From positions 1-44,485 of the forward strand of contig NZ_JADNRM010000024.1 in NCBI RefSeq assembly GCF_021730445.1: a stretch of DNA of 44,485 bases, given 5' to 3'. The stretch comes from Phocaeicola faecalis (GTDB taxonomy: Bacteria > Bacteroidota > Bacteroidia > Bacteroidales > Bacteroidaceae). The translations under genes and the position numbers were made by a program. Shown piece by piece: positions 25,050 to 35,100 of the stretch (positions are counted from its first letter, which is position 1; each line of letters begins with the position of its first letter). A model generated the notes under the pieces. The model was not told where the DNA came from. It searched no databases and saw nothing but the letters and a program-made list of their open reading frames with translations.

Positions 25050-26453
25050 TTAATAAGCTTGTTTGTCTTTACGGAGTGCATTCGCCACTGTCTTATAAAT
25101 AATGTAGAGGTCGAGCATGAACGTCCAATGTTCCATATACCAGATGTCCGCTTTCACGCGTCCTTCCATCTGACTTAGTTCGCGGGTCTCTCCGCGGAAG
25201 CCGGTCACTTGCGCCCAGCCTGTGATGCCCGGCTTGATAAAGTGGCGCACCATGTATTTATTAATCAGCTGAGAGTATTCTTCCGTATGTTTCAGCATGT
25301 GGGGACGAGGGCCGACGATGGACATGTCGCCCAGCAACACATTGATGAACTGGGGAAGCTCGTCGATGTTGGTCTTGCGCATAAAGTTGCCGAACTTTGT
25401 CTTGCGCGGGTCATTGATGGTGGCCTGCACCTTGTCCGCATCCTTGTTTACCTTCATCGAGCGGAATTTATAGCACCAGAATTCTTTGCCGTTCAGTCCG
25501 TTTCTTTTCTGCTTGAAGAAGATGGGACCCGGTGAGGTGGTCTTAATCACTGCACTGACTATCAGGAAAATGACAGGGAAAAGGGTGCAGAGGAACAAGA
25601 GTGAGAAAAGAAAGTCGAAGGTGCGTTTTATCATCCTGTTCTCAAAACTGCTGAGGGGCTCTTCGTGCAGCCGCAGGATGGGCACACTGCCTATCAGACC
25701 GAAGCTCATGCGGTGGTGAAGGTAGTTGCGCACATTGGGCACACTGTAGAAATGTACCAGATTGTTTTCGCAATAATTGATGACCGGCACAATGCAGCTG
25801 CCCATGGAAGAGGGGAGGCTGCAATAGAGCTGCTCCACACGGTGGAGTTTCAGATAGTCGATGGCTTCTTCAGGCTTGCCCAGATAAGGACAGGAGGCCG
25901 GGAAATTTTCGTTGGGGGCGGAATCGAAATAACCGATTACGCGGTATCCGCTGGTGGGGTCGTTGGTCATCTCGTGATAAAGCTCTGCCATGTTCTCCGT
26001 GCTTCCCATATAGACTGCCGTGCGTGAGTTTCCTCCGTGCCTTCTGTATATTTTAATGCTGGAGCGGAAGGCCAGCCGGTAGCAAATGAGGCAGATGGCA
26101 AATAACAGATAAAAAATGATAAAAAAAGAATGGGAGTATTCACCGAAATCTGCCAGGGTGAAAGTAGCCATGGACAGTAGTATAAAATAGAACATGTTGC
26201 GCAGACTGTGTTGCACCACTTGGTCGGCACGTACGCCGCGACGGTGCAGGATGATGCCTCTCGAAATGGTGCAGGCAAAATAGCACAAACTGAAAAGAAC
26301 CAGAATCTGGGGTAGTGTTCCGTTAAATACTTTTTGTTCTAAATAAGTAGTCCATAAGATATACAGTGAAACAAAAAGGATGTTCAAAATGGCTAAATCC
26401 CCTATGATCACTGCCGATTTTAATGCTTTGTTAAATCTTTGAACCTGTATCAT
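25050..26453 (-). CDS. wcaJ: WcaJ/WbaP-type undecaprenyl-phosphate hexose-1-P transferase
   Basis: This 467-residue polyprenol phosphate phosphoglycosyltransferase has four N-terminal membrane helices, a CoA-binding-like Rossmann domain (GYFDSAPNE, about 170-250) and a C-terminal sugar transferase domain. The latter carries KRTFDFLFSLLFL, SPGPIFFKQKR, YKFRSM, NIDELPQFINVLLGDMSIVG with PRPH after it, and KPGITGWAQV. It transfers hexose-1-phosphate, usually glucose or galactose, to undecaprenyl phosphate, starting repeat-unit synthesis. It is first in its operon behind a near-consensus promoter. No other initiating transferase is visible in the upxY operon, which supports its serving that pathway. 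Confidence 0.95.
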   Translation of the reverse strand: MIQVQRFNKALKSAVIIGDLAILNILFVSLYILWTTYLEQKVFNGTLPQILVLFSLCYFACTISRGIILHRRGVRADQVVQHSLRNMFYFILLSMATFTLADFGEYSHSFFIIFYLLFAICLICYRLAFRSSIKIYRRHGGNSRTAVYMGSTENMAELYHEMTNDPTSGYRVIGYFDSAPNENFPASCPYLGKPEEAIDYLKLHRVEQLYCSLPSSMGSCIVPVINYCENNLVHFYSVPNVRNYLHHRMSFGLIGSVPILRLHEEPLSSFENRMIKRTFDFLFSLLFLCTLFPVIFLIVSAVIKTTSPGPIFFKQKRNGLNGKEFWCYKFRSMKVNKDADKVQATINDPRKTKFGNFMRKTNIDELPQFINVLLGDMSIVGPRPHMLKHTEEYSQLINKYMVRHFIKPGITGWAQVTGFRGETRELSQMEGRVKADIWYMEHWTFMLDLYIIYKTVANALRKDKQAY

Positions 26454-26604
26454 GTTTTTACTTTTCCTTAGCCCCTTCCTTCTGTCATGTATTGAAGGCT
26501 GTTCGGGGTAGCTACAATTATATGTTAGATAATCTTTATTTTGTCGGAAGTTGTCTCAGATGGCTGTAATTCCCACTTTTGACGTAACCTCTTTTATGCG
26601 GGGG

Positions 26605-26636
26605 CAAAGTTATACATTAATAACCGCATTAACAAA
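26605..26636 (-). promoter_or_regulatory. Promoter of the wcaJ-wza-wzc operon
   Basis: On the minus strand TTTG (26633-26636), a 20-nt spacer and TAACTTTG (26605-26612) match the Bacteroides sigma-ABfr consensus in both boxes and spacing. Transcription would begin near 26598, giving a long 5' leader of about 145 nt that could carry regulation. Confidence 0.75.
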
Positions 26637-26788
26637 TTCTTCTTTGCTTTTTTTATATAAACGTTAATTTTGCGATAATATTTAAAAATATTCTTTACTA
26701 CTTGGAAAATATAGAAAAAGTCTTGTATTATAAAAAATAAGGCGGCTCTTTATTTCATCACAAATGCAATTTATTCATGGAGAAACGC

Positions 26789-26820
26789 TTGGAAGGCATC
26801 TGTTTTTTTACTTATCTTTG
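26789..26820 (+). promoter_or_regulatory. Promoter of the AspT/YidE-like transporter gene
   Basis: A perfect -7 box TATCTTTG (26813-26820) is preceded after 20 nt by TTGG (26789-26792), one base off the -33 TTTG. The predicted start leaves a leader of about 20 nt before the ATG at 26847. Confidence 0.6.
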
Positions 26821-26846
26821 CAATTACAAACTAATCTTATAAAAAC

Positions 26847-28445
26847 ATGTTAATTGACCTATTAAAATCCTCTTATTTCTCGCTCTTCCTCATCGTGGCG
26901 CTGGGCTTCATGTTGGGAAGAATCAAGATTAAAGGGCTGTCGCTGGATGTGTCGGCCGTTATTTTCATCGCGTTGCTGTTCGGGCATTTCGGCGTTATCA
27001 TTCCCAAGGAGTTAGGAAACTTCGGTCTGGTGCTTTTCATCTTTACGATTGGTATACAGGCAGGACCGGGATTTTTCGATTCCTTCAGGAGCAAGGGAAA
27101 GACACTGATTATCCTGACCGTACTCATCATTCTGTCGGCCAGTCTGACAGCGGTGGGGCTGAAATATGCTTTTGACATAGATACGCCTAGTGTGGTGGGC
27201 TTGATAGCGGGGGCGCTGACCAGTACTCCGGGACTTGCGGTGGCTATTGACAGCACCAATTCGCCTTTGGCTTCCATAGCCTACGGTATCGCTTATCCGT
27301 TTGGTGTCATCGGTGTGATTTTGTTTGTGAAACTGTTGCCGAAGATTATGCGTGTGGATTTGGATAAGGAGGCACGCAGGCTGGAGGCGGAGCGTCGCGG
27401 CAGTTTCCCCGAGCTGGGTACTTGCATTTTCCGTGTGACAAACCGTGCCGTGTTCGGACGGACACTGGCACAGATTAATGCGCGTGCCATGACAGGGGCG
27501 GTGGTGTCGCGTGTGAAGCACGAAGAAGAGATTCTGATGCCGAAGGCCGGAACGCTGTTGCAGGAAGGAGACTATGTGCAGGCGGTGGGCAGCGAGGAGG
27601 CGTTGCAGCAGTTTGCGGTGCTGGTGGGCGAACGACAGGAAGGGGAATTGCCACTAGACCATACACAAGAGATAGAGTCATTGTTGCTGACTAAGAAAGA
27701 TATGATAAACAAGCAGTTGGGAGACTTGAACCTGCAACGCAACTTCGGTTGTACGGTGACTCGTATTCGCCGAAGCGGTATCGACCTTTCTCCGTCGCCC
27801 GAACTGGAACTGAAGTTTGGTGACAAACTGATGGTGGTGGGCGAGAAGGAAGGATTGAGAGGCGTGGCACGTTTGTTGGGCAATAATGCCAAACAGTTGT
27901 CTGATACGGACTTTTTCCCCATTGCTATGGGGATTGTGCTGGGCGTGTTGTTCGGCAAGCTGAATCTTTCTTTCCCCGGCGGACTTTCTTTCTCTCCGGG
28001 ACTGACGGGAGGCGTGCTGATGGTAGCATTGGTGCTGAGCGCTGTGGGCAAGACAGGGCCTATCCTGTGGTCTATGTCGGGGCCTGCCAACCAGCTGTTG
28101 CGCCAGTTGGGTTTGCTGCTGTTCCTGGCGGAAGTGGGAACATCGGCAGGAAAGAATCTCGTGGCCACATTTGAGGAAAGCGGTATGCTGCTGTTCGGAG
28201 TGGGAGCCGCCATTACCCTTGTGCCTATGCTGATAGCCGTTCTGGTGGGGCGGTTGGTATTCAAGATTAGTCTGCTGGACTTGTTGGGTACCATTACGGG
28301 CGGTATGACCAGTACCCCGGGACTTGCCGCTGCCGACTCGATGGTGGACAGCAATATTCCGAGTGTGGCATACGCTACAGTCTATCCGATAGCTATGGTG
28401 GTGCTGATACTCTTTATCCAGATTATCGCTTCTGCGGTATACTAG
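26847..28445 (+). CDS. AspT/YidE/YbjL-family transporter with two TrkA_C domains
   Basis: This 532-residue inner-membrane protein is built as a duplication. Each half has about five helices and the signature GALTSTPGLA (near 121-130) or GGMTSTPGLA (near 486-495). Between them are two TrkA_C (RCK_C) regulatory domains (about 190-265 and 285-350). AspT itself exchanges aspartate for alanine; substrates of YidE/YbjL relatives are unknown, so the substrate here is open. It is transcribed from its own promoter, and the DUF5703 gene follows 19 bp after its stop, probably in the same unit. Confidence 0.9.
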   Translation: MLIDLLKSSYFSLFLIVALGFMLGRIKIKGLSLDVSAVIFIALLFGHFGVIIPKELGNFGLVLFIFTIGIQAGPGFFDSFRSKGKTLIILTVLIILSASLTAVGLKYAFDIDTPSVVGLIAGALTSTPGLAVAIDSTNSPLASIAYGIAYPFGVIGVILFVKLLPKIMRVDLDKEARRLEAERRGSFPELGTCIFRVTNRAVFGRTLAQINARAMTGAVVSRVKHEEEILMPKAGTLLQEGDYVQAVGSEEALQQFAVLVGERQEGELPLDHTQEIESLLLTKKDMINKQLGDLNLQRNFGCTVTRIRRSGIDLSPSPELELKFGDKLMVVGEKEGLRGVARLLGNNAKQLSDTDFFPIAMGIVLGVLFGKLNLSFPGGLSFSPGLTGGVLMVALVLSAVGKTGPILWSMSGPANQLLRQLGLLLFLAEVGTSAGKNLVATFEESGMLLFGVGAAITLVPMLIAVLVGRLVFKISLLDLLGTITGGMTSTPGLAAADSMVDSNIPSVAYATVYPIAMVVLILFIQIIASAVY

Positions 28446-28464
28446 GAGATAATAAAAATAAGAT

Positions 28465-30696
28465 ATGAAGGTTTTTTTTACGTTATTGTTTGTCTGGCTC
28501 CTCGGAAGTACGGCCTTGTGGGGACAACCTGCCGATATGGTATGGAACAGCCAAAGCCGGAATTCATCCGGCTCCATGCCTTGCGGCGGTGGAGATATCG
28601 GCATGAATGTGTGGGTAGAGGACGATGATGTCCTCTTCTATCTGTGCCGCAGCGGTTCGTTCGACGAAAACAACACGCTGTTGAAACAGGGGCGTTTCCG
28701 CATTCGGCTTACCCCCAATCCGTTTACCGGCCGGAGTGATTTCCGTCAGATACTTCACCTGAAAGACGGATATGTTTCCGTTACCACTCCGGTAGGACAG
28801 ATGCATATCTGGGTGGATGTGTTCCACCCTGTGGTGCACGTGGAGGTGGAAACCAAAGAAGTGACATCCATGCGTGTCAATTATGAAAGCTGGAGGACGA
28901 CGGACCGGGTGATGAACCGGGAGGAGGGGCGGCAGTGCTCCTATGCGGGAGAATGGCCCGGAACAGCGGTCACCGCACACGACTCCATCCTGGTGGGGGA
29001 AGAGAATCTGACTTTTTTCCATCGAAATGCCTCGCATACTGTTGTCGATGCCGCCATAAAGCAGCAAGGCCTGGAAAGCGAGGCTTCTCATTTATACAAC
29101 CCGCTGAGAGATTTGATATTCGGAGGCCGCATTTCGGGCGACTTGATATTCAGCGGCACACGCCGGGGGCATTACTGCGGGACGGAGTATGAGGCATGGA
29201 TTTATAAAAGCAGGAAACCCGCTAACAGACAGTCTTTCAGAATCACCCTGCATGCGGCACAGACTGCTGCCGTGGCTGACTGGGAAGCCGGACTGGAGAA
29301 GACGGAAAAGGAACTGCATGCGGCAAAGGACAAAGAGGCGAGCCGCCGTTGGTGGAATGAGTTTTGGCAACGCAGTTTCGTGCGGGCGGAAGGAGAAGCG
29401 GCCCATGCTGCACGCAACTATGACCTGTATCGCTATATGGCAGCCTGCAATGCGTTCGGACAATGGCCGGCAAAGCCCAACGGAGGACTGTTTACGTTCG
29501 ACCCTTCGACTACCGGACGCGACTCGCAATTCACCCCCGACTACCGAAAGGGAGGGGCGGGTACGCTGACGGCACACGAGATGGCGATGGCCTATTGGCC
29601 GATGCTGAAAAACGGAGATACCGACCTGATGAAAACCTTGTTTGAGTGCTACCATCGCCTGTTGCCGGTGGCGCAACTCCGTTCGCAGGTGTATTGGGGA
29701 TACTCCGGAGCCTGTTTTAGCGAAGAGACGGAAAATTTCGGCCTGGTGAATCCGGTGGCGTATGGACTGAACCGTCCCGAAGGTTTTGATAAGGGGCGGG
29801 AGTATCATCCTTCTTTAGAGTATGAATGGGACGGCGTGTTGCAGACATGCCGCATGATGCTGGATGCCGTGCGCTATGACAGTGTGGACATCAGCCGGTA
29901 CATTCCGCTGATAGAGGGCTCGCTGAATTTCTTCGACACCTATTATCGCGGCATGGCAGCCCACCGTGGCTACAGCGATTTGGACGGAAAAGGCAAGTTG
30001 GTCTTGTATCCGGCTTCGGCAGGGGCTACCTATAAGATGGCCTACAATCCGTCTTCGACCATCGCCGCACTCCGTTCGGTGCTGGAAGCCTATGGACGCA
30101 AGCCCGATATGCTGGCGCGTATTCCTGCCATTCCCATGCGCACAGAGGATGGAAAAGAGATGATTTTTCCGGCTGAAGTGTGGGAGCGGACAGGCGATAC
30201 CGGCATACCTCAGTTGTTGCCTGTCTTTCCGTGGAGAATATATGGAGTGGGCAGGGAAGGACTGGAGACGGCACGCAATACTTATCTGCATGGCAGGGAG
30301 GTGCAGCAGAGCCGTGCGCAGGGCAGAGAGAAGCTGGACAATGTGTGGGCAGCCTGTCTGGGACTGACGGACCAGGCATCCGGGTTGACTTTGGAAAGAC
30401 TCTCCGACGGCCCTTATCGTTTCCCTGCTTTCCGGCAGACTAATGATGCATGGACGCCCGATTTGAATGAAGGGAACAGCGGTATGATGGGGATGCAGGA
30501 GATGCTGTTGCAGGAGGTGAATGGAAAACTTCTGCTTTTCCCGGCATGGCCTCGCGAGTGGGATGTGCACTTCAAACTGCATGCTCCGGGCAAGACAACC
30601 GTGGAGGCGGAATGGAAAGGGGGAAAGCTGGTGAATCTGACAGTGATTCCCAAAGAGCGGGAAAAAGACGTGGTCAACTGTCTGGGCGGTAAATAA
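28465..30696 (+). CDS. Secreted DUF5703 protein, glycoside-hydrolase-like
   Basis: This 743-residue protein starts with a signal peptide (FFTLLFVWLLGSTALWG). The N-terminal DUF5703 region is recognisable from WNSQSRNSSGSMPCGGGDIG and NVWVEDDD. A C-terminal helical part with FWQRSFVRA, YMAACNAFGQWPAKPNGGLF and VYWGYSGACF resembles six-hairpin (GH95-like) glycosidases. It is probably periplasmic or exported and acts on a glycan, but the catalytic residues and substrate cannot be assigned. No susC/susD pair is nearby, so it is not in an obvious polysaccharide utilisation locus. The stop codon lies in a hairpin. Confidence 0.82.
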   Translation: MKVFFTLLFVWLLGSTALWGQPADMVWNSQSRNSSGSMPCGGGDIGMNVWVEDDDVLFYLCRSGSFDENNTLLKQGRFRIRLTPNPFTGRSDFRQILHLKDGYVSVTTPVGQMHIWVDVFHPVVHVEVETKEVTSMRVNYESWRTTDRVMNREEGRQCSYAGEWPGTAVTAHDSILVGEENLTFFHRNASHTVVDAAIKQQGLESEASHLYNPLRDLIFGGRISGDLIFSGTRRGHYCGTEYEAWIYKSRKPANRQSFRITLHAAQTAAVADWEAGLEKTEKELHAAKDKEASRRWWNEFWQRSFVRAEGEAAHAARNYDLYRYMAACNAFGQWPAKPNGGLFTFDPSTTGRDSQFTPDYRKGGAGTLTAHEMAMAYWPMLKNGDTDLMKTLFECYHRLLPVAQLRSQVYWGYSGACFSEETENFGLVNPVAYGLNRPEGFDKGREYHPSLEYEWDGVLQTCRMMLDAVRYDSVDISRYIPLIEGSLNFFDTYYRGMAAHRGYSDLDGKGKLVLYPASAGATYKMAYNPSSTIAALRSVLEAYGRKPDMLARIPAIPMRTEDGKEMIFPAEVWERTGDTGIPQLLPVFPWRIYGVGREGLETARNTYLHGREVQQSRAQGREKLDNVWAACLGLTDQASGLTLERLSDGPYRFPAFRQTNDAWTPDLNEGNSGMMGMQEMLLQEVNGKLLLFPAWPREWDVHFKLHAPGKTTVEAEWKGGKLVNLTVIPKEREKDVVNCLGGK

Positions 30697-30702
30697 CCGC
30701 CC
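30684..30702. terminator. Hairpin overlapping the DUF5703 stop codon
   Basis: GGGCGGT and ACCGCCC form a perfect 7-bp stem with a 5-nt loop; the TAA stop (30694-30696) is in the loop and the first stem base. No strong T-run follows in either direction. It sits in the 19-bp gap between two convergent genes and may slow or end transcription for both. Confidence 0.55.
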
Positions 30703-30715
30703 GGATACAGTGACT

Positions 30716-32089
30716 TTATTGCCATCCTCCTCCCAAGGCTTTATAGAGTCTCACCATGGTGATTTGTTTGTCTCTGACGGCATTGCTCAATCCTATTTGC
30801 GCATCAAAATAGCTACGCTGTGCATCAAGCACATCCAAATAACCAATCACTCCGTTGATATACTGCAATTGCGCCAGTTCCATGTTGGTTTTGGAAGAAC
30901 GTTCCAACTGCAACCGTGATTCATAGATTTCCTTTATCTTGTTGAAATCGACAATCGCATTGCGGGCATCCTTGAAAGCGGTCAGCACAGATTTCTCGTA
31001 ACTGTAGCACTCTTGTTCGTAGGCGGCCTTTTTAGCCTTTACGATGGCGCGGTTCTTACCCATGGCAAAGATGGGACCGAGCAGGTTGGCACTCAGATAG
31101 TGGATGGGCGACTTCAGCAGGTCAGACATCTCTTCGCTCTCCAGTCCGTACTGTGCCGTGAGTGACAGACGCGGGAACATGTTGGTATAGGCGATGCCTA
31201 CAGCGGCATTGGCGGCAATCAACTTCTGTTCGGCCTGACGCACATCGGGGCGACGTTCCAATAAAGTGGACGGCAGGCCGATGGGGAGACTTTCGGGCAA
31301 TTTCACTTCGTCGGGCATGATGGAACGCTGAATACGTCCGGGATATTCTCCTGCCAGAAAAGCGATGTCGTTTTCCTTGATGGAGATTTTGCGTTCCAGG
31401 TCGGGAACCAATGTGGCGGTACGGGCATATTCCACTTGTGCCTGCTGATAGGAAGTCTCGGAGGTGAGACCGCCCTCGAAACGGAGTTTGGCGAGGCGGA
31501 CACCTTCCTGACGCGCATTCAGAGTCTGCTTGACGATAGCCAGCTCATTATCGAGCGCCACCAGTTCGAAATAAGATTGAGCAACTTCTGCTATCAGGCT
31601 CATCTTCAGTGCACGTTGTGCCTCTATGCTTCCCAAAAAGTCGGCCATGCTCTTGTCTTTTGCCCAACGGAGGTTGCCCCATAAGTCCACTTCCCAACTG
31701 ACAGTGGCTTTGGCTCCTGTCTCGGGGTCGTTGCTGTATTTGTCGCCTCCGTAGTTGGAAGCCTCTTTCTGAGTGTACACGCTCCCGTTCAGTTGCGGAA
31801 AGAGATTGGCAAAGTCAATTCGTTTCATGGCAGCCAGTTCCTTGACGCGGGCTGCGGCTATCTTGATATCTTTGTTGTGCTCCAGTGTCTTGTCAATCAA
31901 CTTTTGAAGCGTGGTGTCGGTATAGATTTCCCACCACTGCATTTCGGCAATGGTGAGCGTATCCTGTTGGGTAGAGTCCAGTTGCTCCGGCAAATGCAGT
32001 TCGGGACGCGTATAGTGTTTCCCTATCTGGCAGGAACTGAATGTGAGCGTTGCAGCAGCTATATATAATAATGTATATTTCAATTTCAT
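30716..32089 (-). CDS. RND efflux outer-membrane factor (OprM/TolC-type lipoprotein)
   Basis: This 457-residue protein has a lipoprotein signal (LTFSSC, Cys20) followed by two OEP repeats with the usual signatures: QWWEIYTDTTLQKLIDKTLEHN, DLWGNLRWAKD, LERRPDVRQAEQKLIAANA and VLDAQRSYFDAQ. It forms the outer-membrane channel of the tripartite pump encoded by the two genes upstream in the operon. It is the last gene, 13 bp after the permease. Substrates are unknown. Confidence 0.95.
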   Translation of the reverse strand: MKLKYTLLYIAAATLTFSSCQIGKHYTRPELHLPEQLDSTQQDTLTIAEMQWWEIYTDTTLQKLIDKTLEHNKDIKIAAARVKELAAMKRIDFANLFPQLNGSVYTQKEASNYGGDKYSNDPETGAKATVSWEVDLWGNLRWAKDKSMADFLGSIEAQRALKMSLIAEVAQSYFELVALDNELAIVKQTLNARQEGVRLAKLRFEGGLTSETSYQQAQVEYARTATLVPDLERKISIKENDIAFLAGEYPGRIQRSIMPDEVKLPESLPIGLPSTLLERRPDVRQAEQKLIAANAAVGIAYTNMFPRLSLTAQYGLESEEMSDLLKSPIHYLSANLLGPIFAMGKNRAIVKAKKAAYEQECYSYEKSVLTAFKDARNAIVDFNKIKEIYESRLQLERSSKTNMELAQLQYINGVIGYLDVLDAQRSYFDAQIGLSNAVRDKQITMVRLYKALGGGWQ

Positions 32090-32102
32090 AACTCTTCAAT
32101 TA

Positions 32103-35100
32103 TTAGCGTTTCATTTTTGCTTTCATCTTATAAATCAGGACAAAGAAGAACGGCACCAGCAGGATGCCCACTGTCACGGCGCAAATCATTCCGAAGAAGA
32201 CGCCTGTACCGATGGCCTGGCGGCTGGCTGAGCCCGGACCGCTGGCGATGACCATGGGCAGCATGCCGAGGATGAATGCCAGTGAGGTCATCAGGATGGG
32301 ACGGAAACGGAGCTGGGAGGCATGAAGGGCGGCTTGAACCACATCTGCACCGTGATCTACCTGCTCTTTGGCGAACTCCACAATCAGAATGGCATTCTTG
32401 GCTGCCAGACCCACCAGCATGACAAGCCCAATCTGGAAATATACATCATTTTCCAATCCGCATCCCAACACACCCAGATAGGCACCCAGCGCTGCCACCG
32501 GCAGAGAGAGCAGGACAGCAACCGGGACCATCCAACTTTCGTAAAGGGCGGCAAGGAAGAGGAATACAAACATGAATACCAGTCCCAAGACGATTCCTGT
32601 CTGGCCTCCCGCCTGTTTTTCCTGATAGGAAAGTCCGCTCCATTCCACACCGATATTGTCGGGCAGGTGCTCGCGGGCAATCTGTTCCATAATTTCCATC
32701 GCCTGACCGGAACTGTAACCGTCGGCGGCTTCACCGCGAATCACGGAGCTGTTGAACATATTGAAGCGCTTGATGCTTCCCGGGCCGGTGGTGTAGGATG
32801 TGGTTCCCAGTGACGTCAGCGGAATCATGGCATTGTCGGCACCTCTCACAAAGAACAGGTTGATGTTCTCCTTGTGCTCGCGATAGGGGGCCTCCGCCTG
32901 AATATACACACGGTAGATGCGGTTGAACATATTAAAGTCATTGACATATACAGAACCCGTGTAGGCTTTCATGGTGGAGAATACATCCGCCAGAGGTACG
33001 CCGGCAAACTTCACTTTGTCACGGTCGACATCGAAGTAGAGTTGGGGAATGTCTGCCTGAAGAGCGGACGAAAGTCCCGACAGCTCTTTGCGTTTCGAAG
33101 CGTAGTACATCAATGTATCCGTGGCCTGCACCAAGTTGTCGAAAGTGGCTTCTCCGCGTGCTTCGAGCTGCATCTCGAAACCGCCCGAACTACCCAGACC
33201 GGGGATGACGGGAGGTGTGGAGAGATAGACTTTGCACTCGGGATATTCGTTCAGGTCTTTCTTGACCTGTGCCATGACTTCGTCGATGGTCTGTTCTCCG
33301 CGTTCTTCCCACGGCTTGAGGATGACGGTAAGCTCACTGCGTGCCTGGCTGCTTCCCACCCGGGGACTGCTGCCGGCTACGCTCTGTACATACTCTACTG
33401 CGGGCTGTTGCATCAGATAGTCCACGGCACGTTCCGTCACGATGCGGGTGCGCTCCAGTGTTGCGCCTTCGGGCAATTCCAACTCAATCTTGAAATATCC
33501 CTGATCCTCGATGGGGAGGAAGCTGGTGGGGATAAAACGGTGGATGAGCAGGATGGCAATCAGCACCATACCGAATCCGCTGAGCACACGGCGTGGATGC
33601 TGCACCAAACGCGAAATGACTTTCACATATTTCCGGTTGCCTACACTTAGCCATTCGTTGATGCGGCGGAACACAATGTTCAGTTTCTTATTCGGGTCTT
33701 TGGGCTTCATGATGAGCGAACACATCACGGGGCTCAGTGTGAGGGCGACTACCGTAGACAGCAGTACAGACACGACAATGGTCACGGTGAACTGGCGATA
33801 GAGCTGCCCGGTGATTCCTCCGAGGAAGCTGACGGGGACGAATACCGCAGCCAATACCAGCGAAGTGGCGATGATGGCGCCTGTCAATCCTTCCATGGCC
33901 TTCTTGGTGGCTTCGTAGGGAGAGAGATGCTCTTCTTCCATGATGCGTTCCACATTTTCTACCACTACAATGGCGTCGTCTACCACAATACCGATGGCGA
34001 GTACCAGTCCCAGCAAGGTGAGGATATTGAGCGAGAAGCCGAATATCAGCATGAAACCGAAGGTACCGATTAATGAGATAGGCACGGCAACCAGCGGGAT
34101 GACCGTTGCACGCCAGTTCTGCAGAGACAGGAATACGACGGCGATAACCAGTATCAGGGCCTCGAACAAGGTCTTGTATACCTCGTGGATAGACTCTGAA
34201 ATATAGGTGGTCATATCGAAAGGAATTTCATAGCTCATTCCTTCGGGGAAGTTGTTGCTGATTTCTTCCATGGCCTCTTTTACCTTTTGGGCTACCTCCA
34301 TGGCATTGGCCCCCGGCAGCATATAGATGGCAAGTACAGCAGCGTTCTCGCCGTTGATGGCACTCTCGGTGTTGTAGGACTGTGCCTCCAGTGAGATACG
34401 TGCCACATCGCGTAAGCGGATGATGGAACCATCGGCGTTGGCGCGTACCACGATTTCTTCAAACTGGCTGACAGTGGACAGACGTCCCTGAGTGGTGATG
34501 GGGATGGTGACATCCAACCCCTGCACAGGCTGTTGTCCCAATACGCCGGCTGCCGATTCGCGGTTCTGGTCTTTCAATGCGTTTTGAAGGTCGGCCACCG
34601 TCAGTCCGAAGTTGGCAAGCTTGTCGGGTTGTACCCATATCTGCATGGCGTAATAACGGCTGCCGATATTGGATACACGGCCTACGCCGGGGATACGGCG
34701 AATCAGGTCAAGCACGTTCAGCGTGGCAAAGTTGCTCAGGTAGATTTCATCGAACTTCGGGTCGGTGGAGGTGAGACAGATGGTCATCAGCTGACTGGCT
34801 GCCTGTTTTTCTACAGAAATACCGTTTTGCACCACCTCGGCAGGCAGGCGGGATTCCGCCAGTTTCAGTCGGTTCTGTATTTCTACTGCCGCCAAGTCGG
34901 GATCGGCCGAGATATCAAAGGTAACGGTGGCGGAGAACCCTCCTGAGTTGGAACTGTTGGACTCCATATAAAGCATGCCCGGAGTACCGTTCAACTCCTG
35001 TTCGATGGGAGTGGCAACCGCCTGCGATACGGTCAGCGCACTGGCACCCGGATAAGAGGCACTGATTTTCACCACCGGCGGGGTGATTTGCGGATATTGG

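Larger units (their letters stand above)
26454..26846. other. Divergent promoter region between wcaJ and the AspT-like gene
   Basis: This 393-bp gap holds no gene. It has one well-formed promoter in each direction (see separate entries), AT-rich sequence between them, and a leader of about 145 nt before wcaJ. No riboswitch or long repeat was recognised. Confidence 0.75.
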
